This document shows, piece after piece, positions 54,246-61,586 of a DNA stretch of 64,000 nt (position 1 is its first letter; each line of letters starts with the position of its first letter). Made by a program: the position numbers and the translations under genes. The notes beneath the pieces were generated by a model that saw nothing but the letters and a program-made list of their open reading frames with translations, made no database searches and had not been told where the DNA came from. The DNA comes from Mucilaginibacter mallensis (GTDB taxonomy: Bacteria > Bacteroidota > Bacteroidia > Sphingobacteriales > Sphingobacteriaceae): positions 682,001-746,000 of the forward strand of contig NZ_LT629740.1 in NCBI RefSeq assembly GCF_900105165.1, read 5' to 3'.

Positions 54246-54390
54246 CCATAGGTGTTCGGAAGATTAAAAAGGGGTCATGCTGAGGCACTCGAAGCATGCG
54301 GGCAAAGGCCTTTACGCTAATCCTTCGAGTGCCTCAGGGTGACACCCGTACTCAATATTTGAAAGAAAAGATATATTCCGAACAGCTATG
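54246..54390 (+). mobile_element. MITE-like element, copy E (CTCGAAG core)
   Basis: The ends CATAGGTGTTCGGAA (54247-54261) and TTCCGAACAGCTATG (54376-54390) are the same as in copies A, C and D, but the core is different: the TGAGGCACTCGAAG / CTTCGAGTGCCTCA hairpin also seen at 21185-21240. Flanked by GACGGCTAA / GATGGCTAA (54237-54245, 54391-54399; 8 of 9), a probable 9-bp target duplication. Confidence 0.75.
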
Positions 54391-54429
54391 GATGGCTAAC
54401 ATAAAAGCTATAAAAAGCAAATTAATACC

Positions 54430-54768
54430 ATGACCATAGAACAAATCATAGAAAAGCAAATGCAGGCCTTCGATAATAGAGATATTGAAAGCATGATGAC
54501 TGTATTTAATAATGACATTAAAATAATTAATTTCTCAGATAATAAAATCTTGATTGATGGTTTTGAAGAATGCCGGGAAATGTATTCAGTCTTATTTAAA
54601 AATTCCCCAAAGCTTTATGCGGAGATTATAAACACAATTATTTTTGAGAACAAAGTCATTGTTCATGAATTTATTTTTGGAAGAAACGGTAGTGATAAAA
54701 AAATGGAACAGGTAATTATTTTTGAAGTAGAAAACGAAAAAATAAGCAAAATCAGCATAATAAGGTAA
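54430..54768 (+). CDS. SnoaL/NTF2-like small protein
   Basis: 112 residues, complete. The N-terminus IIEKQMQAFDNRDIESMMTVFNNDIKI is the classic start of SnoaL-like/NTF2-fold proteins, which form small alpha+beta barrels used as isomerases, hydrolases or accessory domains. The rest (FEECREMYSVLFKNSP, KVIVHEFIFGRNG, VIIFEVENEKISKISIIR) follows the expected pattern. No signal peptide, so cytoplasmic; no function can be assigned. The gene is visibly richer in A and T than its neighbours, lies between MITE copy E and the right inverted repeat of the 670-bp segment, and interrupts an otherwise glycan-centred gene order. It may be a transferred passenger gene. Confidence 0.8.
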   Translation: MTIEQIIEKQMQAFDNRDIESMMTVFNNDIKIINFSDNKILIDGFEECREMYSVLFKNSPKLYAEIINTIIFENKVIVHEFIFGRNGSDKKMEQVIIFEVENEKISKISIIR

Positions 54769-54866
54769 GTGGTTTTTTTATATGATTGGTTCCTCCTTAA
54801 TTAAGGTAATAAGGTTAGCGAATCTAATTTAGCGCTTGTCCCAACTGAGATTTTAGACCCATAAAC

Positions 54867-54907
54867 TCTTATTCTATGCTGATTTAAATAAACGGCATAG
54901 AATAAGA
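54867..54907. promoter_or_regulatory. Perfect 13-bp hairpin upstream of the GH92 gene
   Basis: TCTTATTCTATGC (54867-54879) and GCATAGAATAAGA (54895-54907) pair perfectly around a 15-base loop. It starts 10 bases after the 670-bp segment and ends 38 bases before the GH92 ATG. It could be an operator, a leader hairpin or a terminator without U-run. Confidence 0.45.
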
Positions 54908-54945
54908 ATGCCTATTATAATTAATCTTAACTACGATTAATAAGA

Positions 54946-57243
54946 ATGTTAAATACACGCGTATTTTTTTTAATAGTATTATCTGCAATATTTACAGGGG
55001 CATTTGCACAGGGGCCATCCCTCGTTAACTATGTTAATCCTTTATCCGGAACGGCAAACAGTACTACACCATCAGCCTTAAAACTAGGCTCGGCGCAGGA
55101 AAACTTTGCCAATACCATACCATCGGTATGTACCCCCTTTGCCATGACGCAGTGGACGCCCCAAACGCAGGCATCGGAATCAAAATGTGTACCGCCATAT
55201 TATTATAAAGATGACTCTTTCAGCGGGTTCAGGGGCTCACATTGGATAAGCGGCTCATGCATGCAGGATTATGGCAGCGTAACCATAATGCCCATAACAG
55301 GCAGTTTGAAGACAGTAAACTATGCCGTCAAATTCACTCATAAGGACGAGCAATCAACTCCTTATGTTTACCGTCTCCATCTTTCATCCTACAAAATACA
55401 TGCGGCTGTTACTGCCACGCCACGTTGCGGCATGATGGAATTTACCGCAGATGCGGCGGATAGCCTCTACCTTTTAATTACACCCAACAGCGATTTTGGC
55501 GAAGGCTATATTAAAATTGATGCTGAAAAAGGGGAGATCTATGGCTATAATCCTGTACATCGCATCTACCAGGGCTGGGGGAAATCTGCTGGTTTTAACG
55601 GGTATTTTGTAATTAAGGTGGATAAAGCGCTTACCGCGAAAGGCATATTTGCTGGCGATAAAATTTTTATAAAGGACAGTATCAGCGCAAAAAAAGATAC
55701 AGGCGCGTTTATAGGTTTTAAAATGCAAAAGGGCGAAAAGCTGTATGTAAAAGTGGGTACTTCTTTCAGCAGCCTGCAAGGTGCGCGAAAAAACCTTGCT
55801 GCCGAATTACCCGACTGGGATTTTGATGGCACCGTAGCAAAATGCAGGCAAATATGGGAGCAGGCTTTAAAACAGATCACCGTTGTTACCACGAACGAAA
55901 CTGATAAACGTGTTTTTTATACCTCGTTTTACCATGCCATGCAGCATCCCCGGTTATATAATGATGTTGATGGTACTTACCCCCGGTTTGCAGGTAATTA
56001 TCAATTAGAAAAGATCACAGGCGGCAATTATTATGATGATTTTTCATTATGGGATATTTACCGGGCGCAGGTGCCGCTTTTAGAAATACTCCGCCCCCGG
56101 CTGGTTAATGATCTGGTGCAATCGCTTATATTAAAGGGTGAACAAGGTGGATGGCTGCCAATTTTCCCGTGCTGGAATAACTATACATCTGAAATGATCG
56201 GCGATCATACCACATCCATCATCACATCAGCCTATTTAAAAGGCATTAGTACTGCCAATGTTTCTGATGCTTATCGTTTAATGCGGAAAAACGCCTTTGA
56301 TCTGCCCAAAAACCAGCAGGATTACAAAGATGGCAAAGGCAGGCGGGCATTAACATCATACATAAAATACGGTTATGTGCCATTAGAAGACAGCGTTAAA
56401 GATGCCTTCCATAAAATGGAGCAGGTAAGCCGCACTATGGAATATGCTTATGATGATTATGCCCTGTCGCAATTATCAAAAAAACTAGGCTATGATGCTG
56501 ATTACAGATCATTGCTAACAAGAGCGGGGAATTACAAAAATGTATTTGATCCGGCGGTGGGCTTTGTTCGGGGCCGCATGCAAAATGGGGATTGGACCAA
56601 AATTTTTGATCCCGATGTTAGGCAGACTTACATCACCGAAGGCACACCCCGGCAGTATACTTTTTACGTTCCGCAGGATGTCCCCGGCCTTGCCCGGTTA
56701 ATGGGCGGCCGTGAAAAGCTCGAAACCGCGCTCGATAGTATCTTTATTAAAAATGAGTATTGGCATGGCAATGAACCGGGGCACCAGATCCCATTCATGT
56801 ATAATTATACCGCCAGCTGCTGGAAAACACAAAGACAGGTAAGGGCCATTTTAGCTACCGAATATGGCGATGGCCCCGGCGGCCTTGGTGGCAATGACGA
56901 TGCCGGGCAAATGTCGGCCTGGTATATGTTTGCCACTATGGGTTTTTACCCGCTCAACCCCATATCCGGCGAATATTTGCTATGCTCGCCTATATTTGAT
57001 CAGGTATCAATTAATCTGCCGGGAGGCAAAACCTTACTGATCCAAGCGCATAAACAGTCGGGCAGCGCTATATATATTAATGCAGTAAAGTGGAACGGGC
57101 ATACCTATTCAAAAAACTATATTAACTATAAAACCTTGGTAAAAGGCGGTACGCTTGATATCTACTTACAGGATGCACCATGCACAACCTGGGCCTCAAA
57201 AACAGAAGACCAGCCTAAAGGGCTGTCGTTTAATACTCAATAA
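54946..57243 (+). CDS. GH92 exo-alpha-mannosidase
   Basis: 765 residues with a signal peptide (cleavage near GAFAQ, residue 22). The N-terminal beta-sandwich starts LVNYVNPLSGTANSTT and includes RGSHWISGSCMQDYGSVTIMP. The (alpha/alpha)6 domain has YDDFSLWDIYRAQVPLLEIL, GWLPIFPCWNNYTSEMIGDH, EGTPRQYTFYVPQDVPGL and GNEPGHQIPFMYNYT. The Ca2+-dependent catalytic block is GGNDDAGQMSAWYMFATMGFYPL; D-D there corresponds to the usual GNDD/CGQMSAW motif, with Ala in place of the common Cys. GH92 enzymes remove terminal alpha-mannose by inversion. It forms a single-gene unit flanked by mobile repeats. It may serve N-glycans, or the alpha-mannose branch of plant inositol phosphoceramides handled by the preceding locus; both are inference. 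Confidence 0.92.
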   Translation: MLNTRVFFLIVLSAIFTGAFAQGPSLVNYVNPLSGTANSTTPSALKLGSAQENFANTIPSVCTPFAMTQWTPQTQASESKCVPPYYYKDDSFSGFRGSHWISGSCMQDYGSVTIMPITGSLKTVNYAVKFTHKDEQSTPYVYRLHLSSYKIHAAVTATPRCGMMEFTADAADSLYLLITPNSDFGEGYIKIDAEKGEIYGYNPVHRIYQGWGKSAGFNGYFVIKVDKALTAKGIFAGDKIFIKDSISAKKDTGAFIGFKMQKGEKLYVKVGTSFSSLQGARKNLAAELPDWDFDGTVAKCRQIWEQALKQITVVTTNETDKRVFYTSFYHAMQHPRLYNDVDGTYPRFAGNYQLEKITGGNYYDDFSLWDIYRAQVPLLEILRPRLVNDLVQSLILKGEQGGWLPIFPCWNNYTSEMIGDHTTSIITSAYLKGISTANVSDAYRLMRKNAFDLPKNQQDYKDGKGRRALTSYIKYGYVPLEDSVKDAFHKMEQVSRTMEYAYDDYALSQLSKKLGYDADYRSLLTRAGNYKNVFDPAVGFVRGRMQNGDWTKIFDPDVRQTYITEGTPRQYTFYVPQDVPGLARLMGGREKLETALDSIFIKNEYWHGNEPGHQIPFMYNYTASCWKTQRQVRAILATEYGDGPGGLGGNDDAGQMSAWYMFATMGFYPLNPISGEYLLCSPIFDQVSINLPGGKTLLIQAHKQSGSAIYINAVKWNGHTYSKNYINYKTLVKGGTLDIYLQDAPCTTWASKTEDQPKGLSFNTQ

Positions 57244-57312
57244 ATTAGGATAACTATTCAGTACAAAGCCTCTTTGAGGTTGCTTTCTTCTCTTTATTCC
57301 CTGTAGTCTTAT

Positions 57313-57500
57313 CACAAGTGTTTGGAAGAAGAAAGAGGGAGCATCGGCCTTGTGCGATTCCTGCCTTGGGGCGGGGAAGGGTGGGGTTTAACAGCTTATT
57401 TGGTGTATAAACCCCTCCCTGCCACTTCACATCCAACCACACCCCTCCCGTGGGGAGGGAATTAAAAAACAGAAAATACAACCTTCCGAACACTTATGGT
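57313..57500 (-). mobile_element. MITE-like element, copy C (G/C-rich core, reverse orientation)
   Basis: Same core as copy A, reverse-complemented. The ends are CACAAGTGTTTGGAAG on the left and CTTCCGAACACTTATG on the right. A perfect 9-bp direct repeat TAGTCTTAT flanks it (57304-57312 and 57501-57509). Small open frames inside are by-products of the repeat. Confidence 0.8.
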
Positions 57501-57509
57501 AGTCTTATA

Positions 57510-57868
57510 AAGAGCCCTCCTCCTCACAAAGCAATATATTATCGGGTATTTCAAGGCTTTTTAATATGTTTTAATGCTTTATCTATCTATGAACGGTGCT
57601 TTTGTATCGATGAAGTATTAAAACAATATTTCGAGCTTATTTTTTGCCGATTTTAAGGTATTTTGGTTATTATTTCGCCATATCATTGCGGGAAAAAGTC
57701 AAATAATACTCCCAAAATTACTCTTGGTCGACAGAATCAATCCGTTTAGCGATAAATAACATTTTTTAACATCCGCTGCGATCATATTTGACTCATTGTT
57801 TCACTGCTAATTAAAAACTCATATATGATATCATCTTGACTAAATAATTTAATATAACTATAGTCAAT
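57510..57868 (+). other. AT-rich gap before the T9SS operon
   Basis: About 360 bases without a credible gene. CATATTTG at 57783-57790 is one base off a TAnnTTTG box and lies 78 bases before gldK; ATGATATCAT near 57827 is a small palindrome. Nothing else is seen. Confidence 0.35.
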
Positions 57869-59161
57869 ATGAGATCATTCTTGAAAATGACAGGCTTACT
57901 GCTGCTAGTGCTCAGTGCCTGCCAACGCAATCTTTACAATACCCCAAAAACCCGCGCTGTATCTATAAAACGGCTCATCCCGCCTGAAGGGATGGCATAT
58001 ATTCCATCGGGTACATTTTTGTACAAAATGTTTAGCGATGATAATAAGTCGGAAGAAAGAACCGTAAGCGTTAGCGCCTTTTTTATTGATAAAACTGAGG
58101 TTAATAACAAGCAATACCAGGCCTTTGTAAACTGGGTAGCCGATTCTGTTGCCGTCACCGATTATTTGCATGATGATTCTTTCTTTCTGCCCGCAACCGG
58201 TGCTACTGTAGGTGCCGACAACAAGGAGATACGGTTGATAGACTGGAGCAAAATAAATAAGATATCACCTCTCTGGAAAAAGGCCCCGCTTGAAGTGAAG
58301 GAAAAGCTGGCCCCTATGATGACCATGATCAACGGAGCCCGGGTGCCAAATCCAGCCCTGCTTAAGTACCGCTTTTATTATGTACGGATGGATGGCATAA
58401 ATAACAACGAATATGTAGCCGATTCGGTTGAAGTATACCCACATGAAGCTGTATGGTCGGCAGATTTTCCGAACGCGCAGATGACCGTTATGGACGCCAA
58501 CTACTTTACCAACAAAATATACCAGTATAACCCTGTGGTGGGTGTATCATGGAAACAAGCCCGGGCTTATGCCGACTGGCGCGGAACGCAGCTTAAGCTG
58601 ATGATCAAAAACAACCCCAACCTGCGGAACTTTAAACTGAGCTTTAGTTTGCCTACCGAAGCCCAATGGGAATTTGCGGCCGAAGCCAAAAACAACCCTG
58701 ATGATACTATTGACCGTACGGTAAAAACCACTATCGATAAAAAAACAGGTAAGGAACAGCTTTCACTCAATTTTAAACAAGGCGAGGGTATGTATGCCAG
58801 CGATGGATCAACATTTACCCTGCCGGTGACATCATACACACCCAATGCATTTGGCATATACAACATGGCGGGTAATGTTTCAGAATGGACGCTGGATGCC
58901 TTCAGCCCTTCGGCATCGCAACTGGTAAACGACCTTAACCCGGCATTGCTATACGATGCCACCAGTAAGGATGCTCCTTTAATGCGGCGCAAGGTAGTGA
59001 GAGGCGGATCGTGGAAAGACAATGGCGAAATGCTGAACACAGATACCCGGAGTTATGAGGATCAGGACGCCGTACATTCCTACATAGGCTTCCGTTGCGT
59101 TATGGCTGCTTTTGAACTCACCGGCGAGCAAGTTAAAACAAGGAAATACACTAAAAAATAA
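57869..59161 (+). CDS. gldK: GldK-like type IX secretion lipoprotein (FGE-sulfatase fold)
   Basis: 430 residues, lipoprotein signal with Cys18 (LVLSACQRNLYN). The body is the formylglycine-generating-enzyme-like fold used by GldK/PorK: MAYIPSGTFLYKM, FFIDKTEVNNKQYQAFVNW, GVSWKQARAYADWRG, LPTEAQWEFAAEA, IYNMAGNVSEWTLDAF, VVRGGSWKDNG and IGFRCVMA. GldK forms a ring with GldN on the inner face of the outer membrane, around the type IX translocon. GldJ has a similar fold, but direct linkage to gldN, gldL and gldM here argues for GldK. First gene of a five-gene operon; the gldN ATG is 4 bases after its stop. Confidence 0.9.
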   Translation: MRSFLKMTGLLLLVLSACQRNLYNTPKTRAVSIKRLIPPEGMAYIPSGTFLYKMFSDDNKSEERTVSVSAFFIDKTEVNNKQYQAFVNWVADSVAVTDYLHDDSFFLPATGATVGADNKEIRLIDWSKINKISPLWKKAPLEVKEKLAPMMTMINGARVPNPALLKYRFYYVRMDGINNNEYVADSVEVYPHEAVWSADFPNAQMTVMDANYFTNKIYQYNPVVGVSWKQARAYADWRGTQLKLMIKNNPNLRNFKLSFSLPTEAQWEFAAEAKNNPDDTIDRTVKTTIDKKTGKEQLSLNFKQGEGMYASDGSTFTLPVTSYTPNAFGIYNMAGNVSEWTLDAFSPSASQLVNDLNPALLYDATSKDAPLMRRKVVRGGSWKDNGEMLNTDTRSYEDQDAVHSYIGFRCVMAAFELTGEQVKTRKYTKK

Positions 59162-59165
59162 CACT

Positions 59166-60071
59166 ATGAAAAATATAATGACAGCGGCAATTATAATAAT
59201 TGTCATAAGCATAAAGGTTAGTTATGCTCAATCATTTGTAAGTGTGAGCGATAGCACGCTTACAGATACCTTGCCGGCATATGACGTTAACTTGCAACCG
59301 GTTAATGCAGGGCAGGCAAGGCCATTCCCTTATCCTAAGCTCCGCTCGGAAAACGTCCGGATGTATGCAAGGGTATGGCGTATCATTGATCTCACAGATA
59401 CAGCTAATACCATATTAACTATACCGGGCCACTCCCTGATGGAAACTATAATGCAGGGCCTTAATGAAGGAAAGCTTACACCTTATGAGCGGGACGATTT
59501 TAAGAAAAAAATAACCGTAAAGCAGGGCGAAGCGCGTTTTGCCGATTCGGTGCTGGTGCAAAAATTTGATAAGGATGGTAACGAGGTCTCATCAAGAATG
59601 ATGCTGAATGAGTTTAATCCCGACAATATCAAAAAGTTCAGGATTGAGGAGGATGTATTTTTTGACAGGCAGCGTGGCCGTGTTGATACGCGGATTATAG
59701 CTATTGCGCCAATGATGAATATCTCCACATCGGCCAACCTGCCTGATAATATGAGCACGGCACCGGCCTTCTGGCTGTATTTTCCACAGCTGCGTTATGC
59801 ACTCATTAAGGTTGACCTGAGCGATCCAGATAAAAACGTGTTTGACATTACCATGGACGATGTATTCATGCAGCACAAATTCAGCGCTTACCTGGTAAAA
59901 GAATTCACTCCAGGCGGCACACAAACAGATCAGCTGGATCCCGGAAGCCCTGAAGCCATTAAGCTGGAGCAAAAAATTGCTGAGCTGAAGAAGCATATCT
60001 GGCAAAACCCCAAAGGGATAAATGATAAAAATCTTATTCAACAATCAAACAAAAAGGAGGACAAGCAATGA
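59166..60071 (+). CDS. gldN: GldN-like type IX secretion component
   Basis: 301 residues from the ATG at 59166. A longer in-frame start would overlap gldK by 50 bases and bury the signal peptide, so it is rejected. Signal peptide IMTAAIIIIVISIKVSYAQS. Typical GldN/PorN features: KLRSENVRMYARVWRIIDLTD, in parts, then LNEGKLTPYERDDFKKKI, the IKKFRIEEDVFFDRQRGR block and PAFWLYFPQLRYALIKVDL. The protein partners GldK in the periplasmic ring. In most genomes gldN comes last in gldKLMN; here it directly follows gldK. Its stop overlaps the start of the next gene by 4 bases (ATGA). Confidence 0.88.
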   Translation: MKNIMTAAIIIIVISIKVSYAQSFVSVSDSTLTDTLPAYDVNLQPVNAGQARPFPYPKLRSENVRMYARVWRIIDLTDTANTILTIPGHSLMETIMQGLNEGKLTPYERDDFKKKITVKQGEARFADSVLVQKFDKDGNEVSSRMMLNEFNPDNIKKFRIEEDVFFDRQRGRVDTRIIAIAPMMNISTSANLPDNMSTAPAFWLYFPQLRYALIKVDLSDPDKNVFDITMDDVFMQHKFSAYLVKEFTPGGTQTDQLDPGSPEAIKLEQKIAELKKHIWQNPKGINDKNLIQQSNKKEDKQ

Positions 60072-60694
60072 AAATGCGCATAAAATTAATCAAAGAGTTT
60101 TTTTGGATGCTCTTGATGTCGGCACTATTGTTTTGCTGCGGAAAGGCTGAAGCACAGGTATTACCTGAGTACAGTGCGTTCCCAACATCATCCCTTGGAC
60201 TGCAGTTAGGCGTACAGGGTTTAGGCTTACAGGGCAGCTATAGCTTTGCCCGGTCGTTTAACCTAAGGGTTGGATTTGATGTAACACCTGATGTAACCTT
60301 TATATACAATAGCCGCAATCTGCGGGTCGATCGCAGTGCTGTTTACGCCCTTGTCGACTGGCAGCCTATGTATGGTAATACGCAATGGTTTGCTACCAAG
60401 TGGTTTGTAACTACAGGCTTTGGCTATTACTTTAATAATACATTGTACAGGCAAGGCATTGGCCGAACGCCGGATTATTCAGTATCCATGTCGAAATACA
60501 GGCCATATATAGGTACTGGTCTGGGCGATATCTATTTGTTCGGCAATGTAAGGCTCAGGCTGGATGTTGGCAGCTTTTTGCCAACCAGTGCACCCACATC
60601 GTCCTATGAAAATAAGGCCAATACGATTACCAGCGGTTTAAAAGGCATTATGCCCGGCTTAAATACCGCCGCTACTTTCTATATAAAATTCTAA
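60068..60694 (+). CDS. Small outer-membrane beta-barrel protein in the T9SS operon
   Basis: 208 residues. A signal peptide (MLLMSALLFCC, cleavage near AEAQV) is followed by alternating amphipathic strands such as GLQLGVQGLGLQGSYSF, NLRVGFDVTPDVTFIY and GNVRLRLDVGSFLP. The sequence ends in TFYIKF, with the C-terminal phenylalanine expected of BAM-inserted barrels; about eight strands fit. I do not recognise it as PorP/SprF, which is larger (~330 residues). Translationally coupled to gldN by a 4-base overlap, with gldL 32 bases downstream, so it probably belongs to the secretion machine, perhaps as outer-membrane anchor of the GldK/N ring. That role is inference. Confidence 0.78.
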   Translation: MKMRIKLIKEFFWMLLMSALLFCCGKAEAQVLPEYSAFPTSSLGLQLGVQGLGLQGSYSFARSFNLRVGFDVTPDVTFIYNSRNLRVDRSAVYALVDWQPMYGNTQWFATKWFVTTGFGYYFNNTLYRQGIGRTPDYSVSMSKYRPYIGTGLGDIYLFGNVRLRLDVGSFLPTSAPTSSYENKANTITSGLKGIMPGLNTAATFYIKF

Positions 60695-60726
60695 AAAAAA
60701 AGATTAACCATTTAATATTTATTATC

Positions 60727-61530
60727 ATGAAAAAGACAAGAAAATTCAATGGGCTTCATGTAGCAATCTCATGGGGCGCCAGCATAGTTATACTTGGTGC
60801 AATGTTCAAAATTAATCACTGGGGTGGCATAGCAGGTACCTATATGATAGGCCTGGGCCTTTGTGTAGAAGCTATACTATTTTTTACGCTGGGATTTTTT
60901 CCACCCCCACAGGATCCGGAATGGGAAAAGGTATATCCGGAACTATCTGCCAATTATACTGGCGAACTACCAAAACCAAACAGCAGGTATATGCAGCCAA
61001 TAACCGGCAATACAGCTGCGCTTGATAAACTGTTAACACAGGCCGAGGTAAGCCCAGAGGCTATTAATAACCTGGGCGAAGGCTTGAAAAAGTTCAGCAG
61101 TAAAATGGAACAGATAAATACCATAGCCGATGTTTCATTAGCTACGGACGAGTTTTCGGTTAAGCTAAAACAGGCGGCCTCAAAATTTGATGTCCTTGGC
61201 CTGGCATTTGAAAGGGCATCGACAGGACTGGCTGCCATGGCAAATAATCGTAATGATGCTGAATTATATAATCAGCAGGTATCAAAGCTCACCTTTAATT
61301 TATCGCAGTTAAACCTGGTTTATGAGGCTGAATTAAAGGGTGCAGATACCAACCTGAGGCAGATCAATCAATTTTATACAGGCTTAAGCGATACGCTCCG
61401 GAATTTAAATGATTCTGCCGATGATAGCAGACACTTTAAGGACGAAGTAAATAAGCTGGCCAAAAATATTTCAGCACTGAATGTATTTTATGCCAACATG
61501 CTATCGGCCATGAACCAGCCGCGGCTATAA
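60727..61530 (+). CDS. gldL: GldL-like type IX secretion motor subunit
   Basis: 267 residues. Two transmembrane helices near the N-terminus (VAISWGASIVILGAMFKI and TYMIGLGLCVEAILFFTLGFF) with KINHWGG between them. E48 in the second helix corresponds to the conserved intramembrane glutamate (about Glu49 in Flavobacterium) thought to take part in proton flow. FFPPPQDPEWEKVYPEL is typical directly after the second helix, and a long cytoplasmic helical tail follows. GldL and GldM form the proton-driven rotary motor that powers type IX secretion and gliding. The gap to gldM is 56 bases. Confidence 0.92.
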   Translation: MKKTRKFNGLHVAISWGASIVILGAMFKINHWGGIAGTYMIGLGLCVEAILFFTLGFFPPPQDPEWEKVYPELSANYTGELPKPNSRYMQPITGNTAALDKLLTQAEVSPEAINNLGEGLKKFSSKMEQINTIADVSLATDEFSVKLKQAASKFDVLGLAFERASTGLAAMANNRNDAELYNQQVSKLTFNLSQLNLVYEAELKGADTNLRQINQFYTGLSDTLRNLNDSADDSRHFKDEVNKLAKNISALNVFYANMLSAMNQPRL

Positions 61531-61586
61531 TTATTATGTTGAAAACAGGGGATATAGTTTAATATCAAATTTTAACAAATAAGAAG

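Larger units (their letters stand above)
54188..54857. repeat. 670-bp segment bounded by 23-bp inverted repeats
   Basis: The left end 54188-54210 (TCTAAAATCGCAGTTGGGAC + AAG) and the right end 54835-54857 are reverse complements in 22 of 23 positions. The segment holds MITE-like copy E and the SnoaL-like gene. No target-site duplication is obvious next to the ends. It begins only 8 bases after the MIOX stop. Confidence 0.65.

Noticed and set aside
54951..54966. Near-palindrome AAATACACGCGTATTT as a regulatory site for GH92
   Set aside because: It lies within the first codons and fits ordinary coding for N-T-R-V-F; only 14 of 16 bases are symmetric.
57254..57656. Small open frames (60-80 codons) within or next to MITE copy C, and similar ones in copies B and D
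   Set aside because: They are reading frames across repeat DNA, rich in Pro/Arg from G/C blocks, with no conserved protein features.
59112..59165. Upstream in-frame start for gldN inside gldK
   Set aside because: It would bury the signal peptide; the ATG at 59166 gives a normal export signal and operon spacing.
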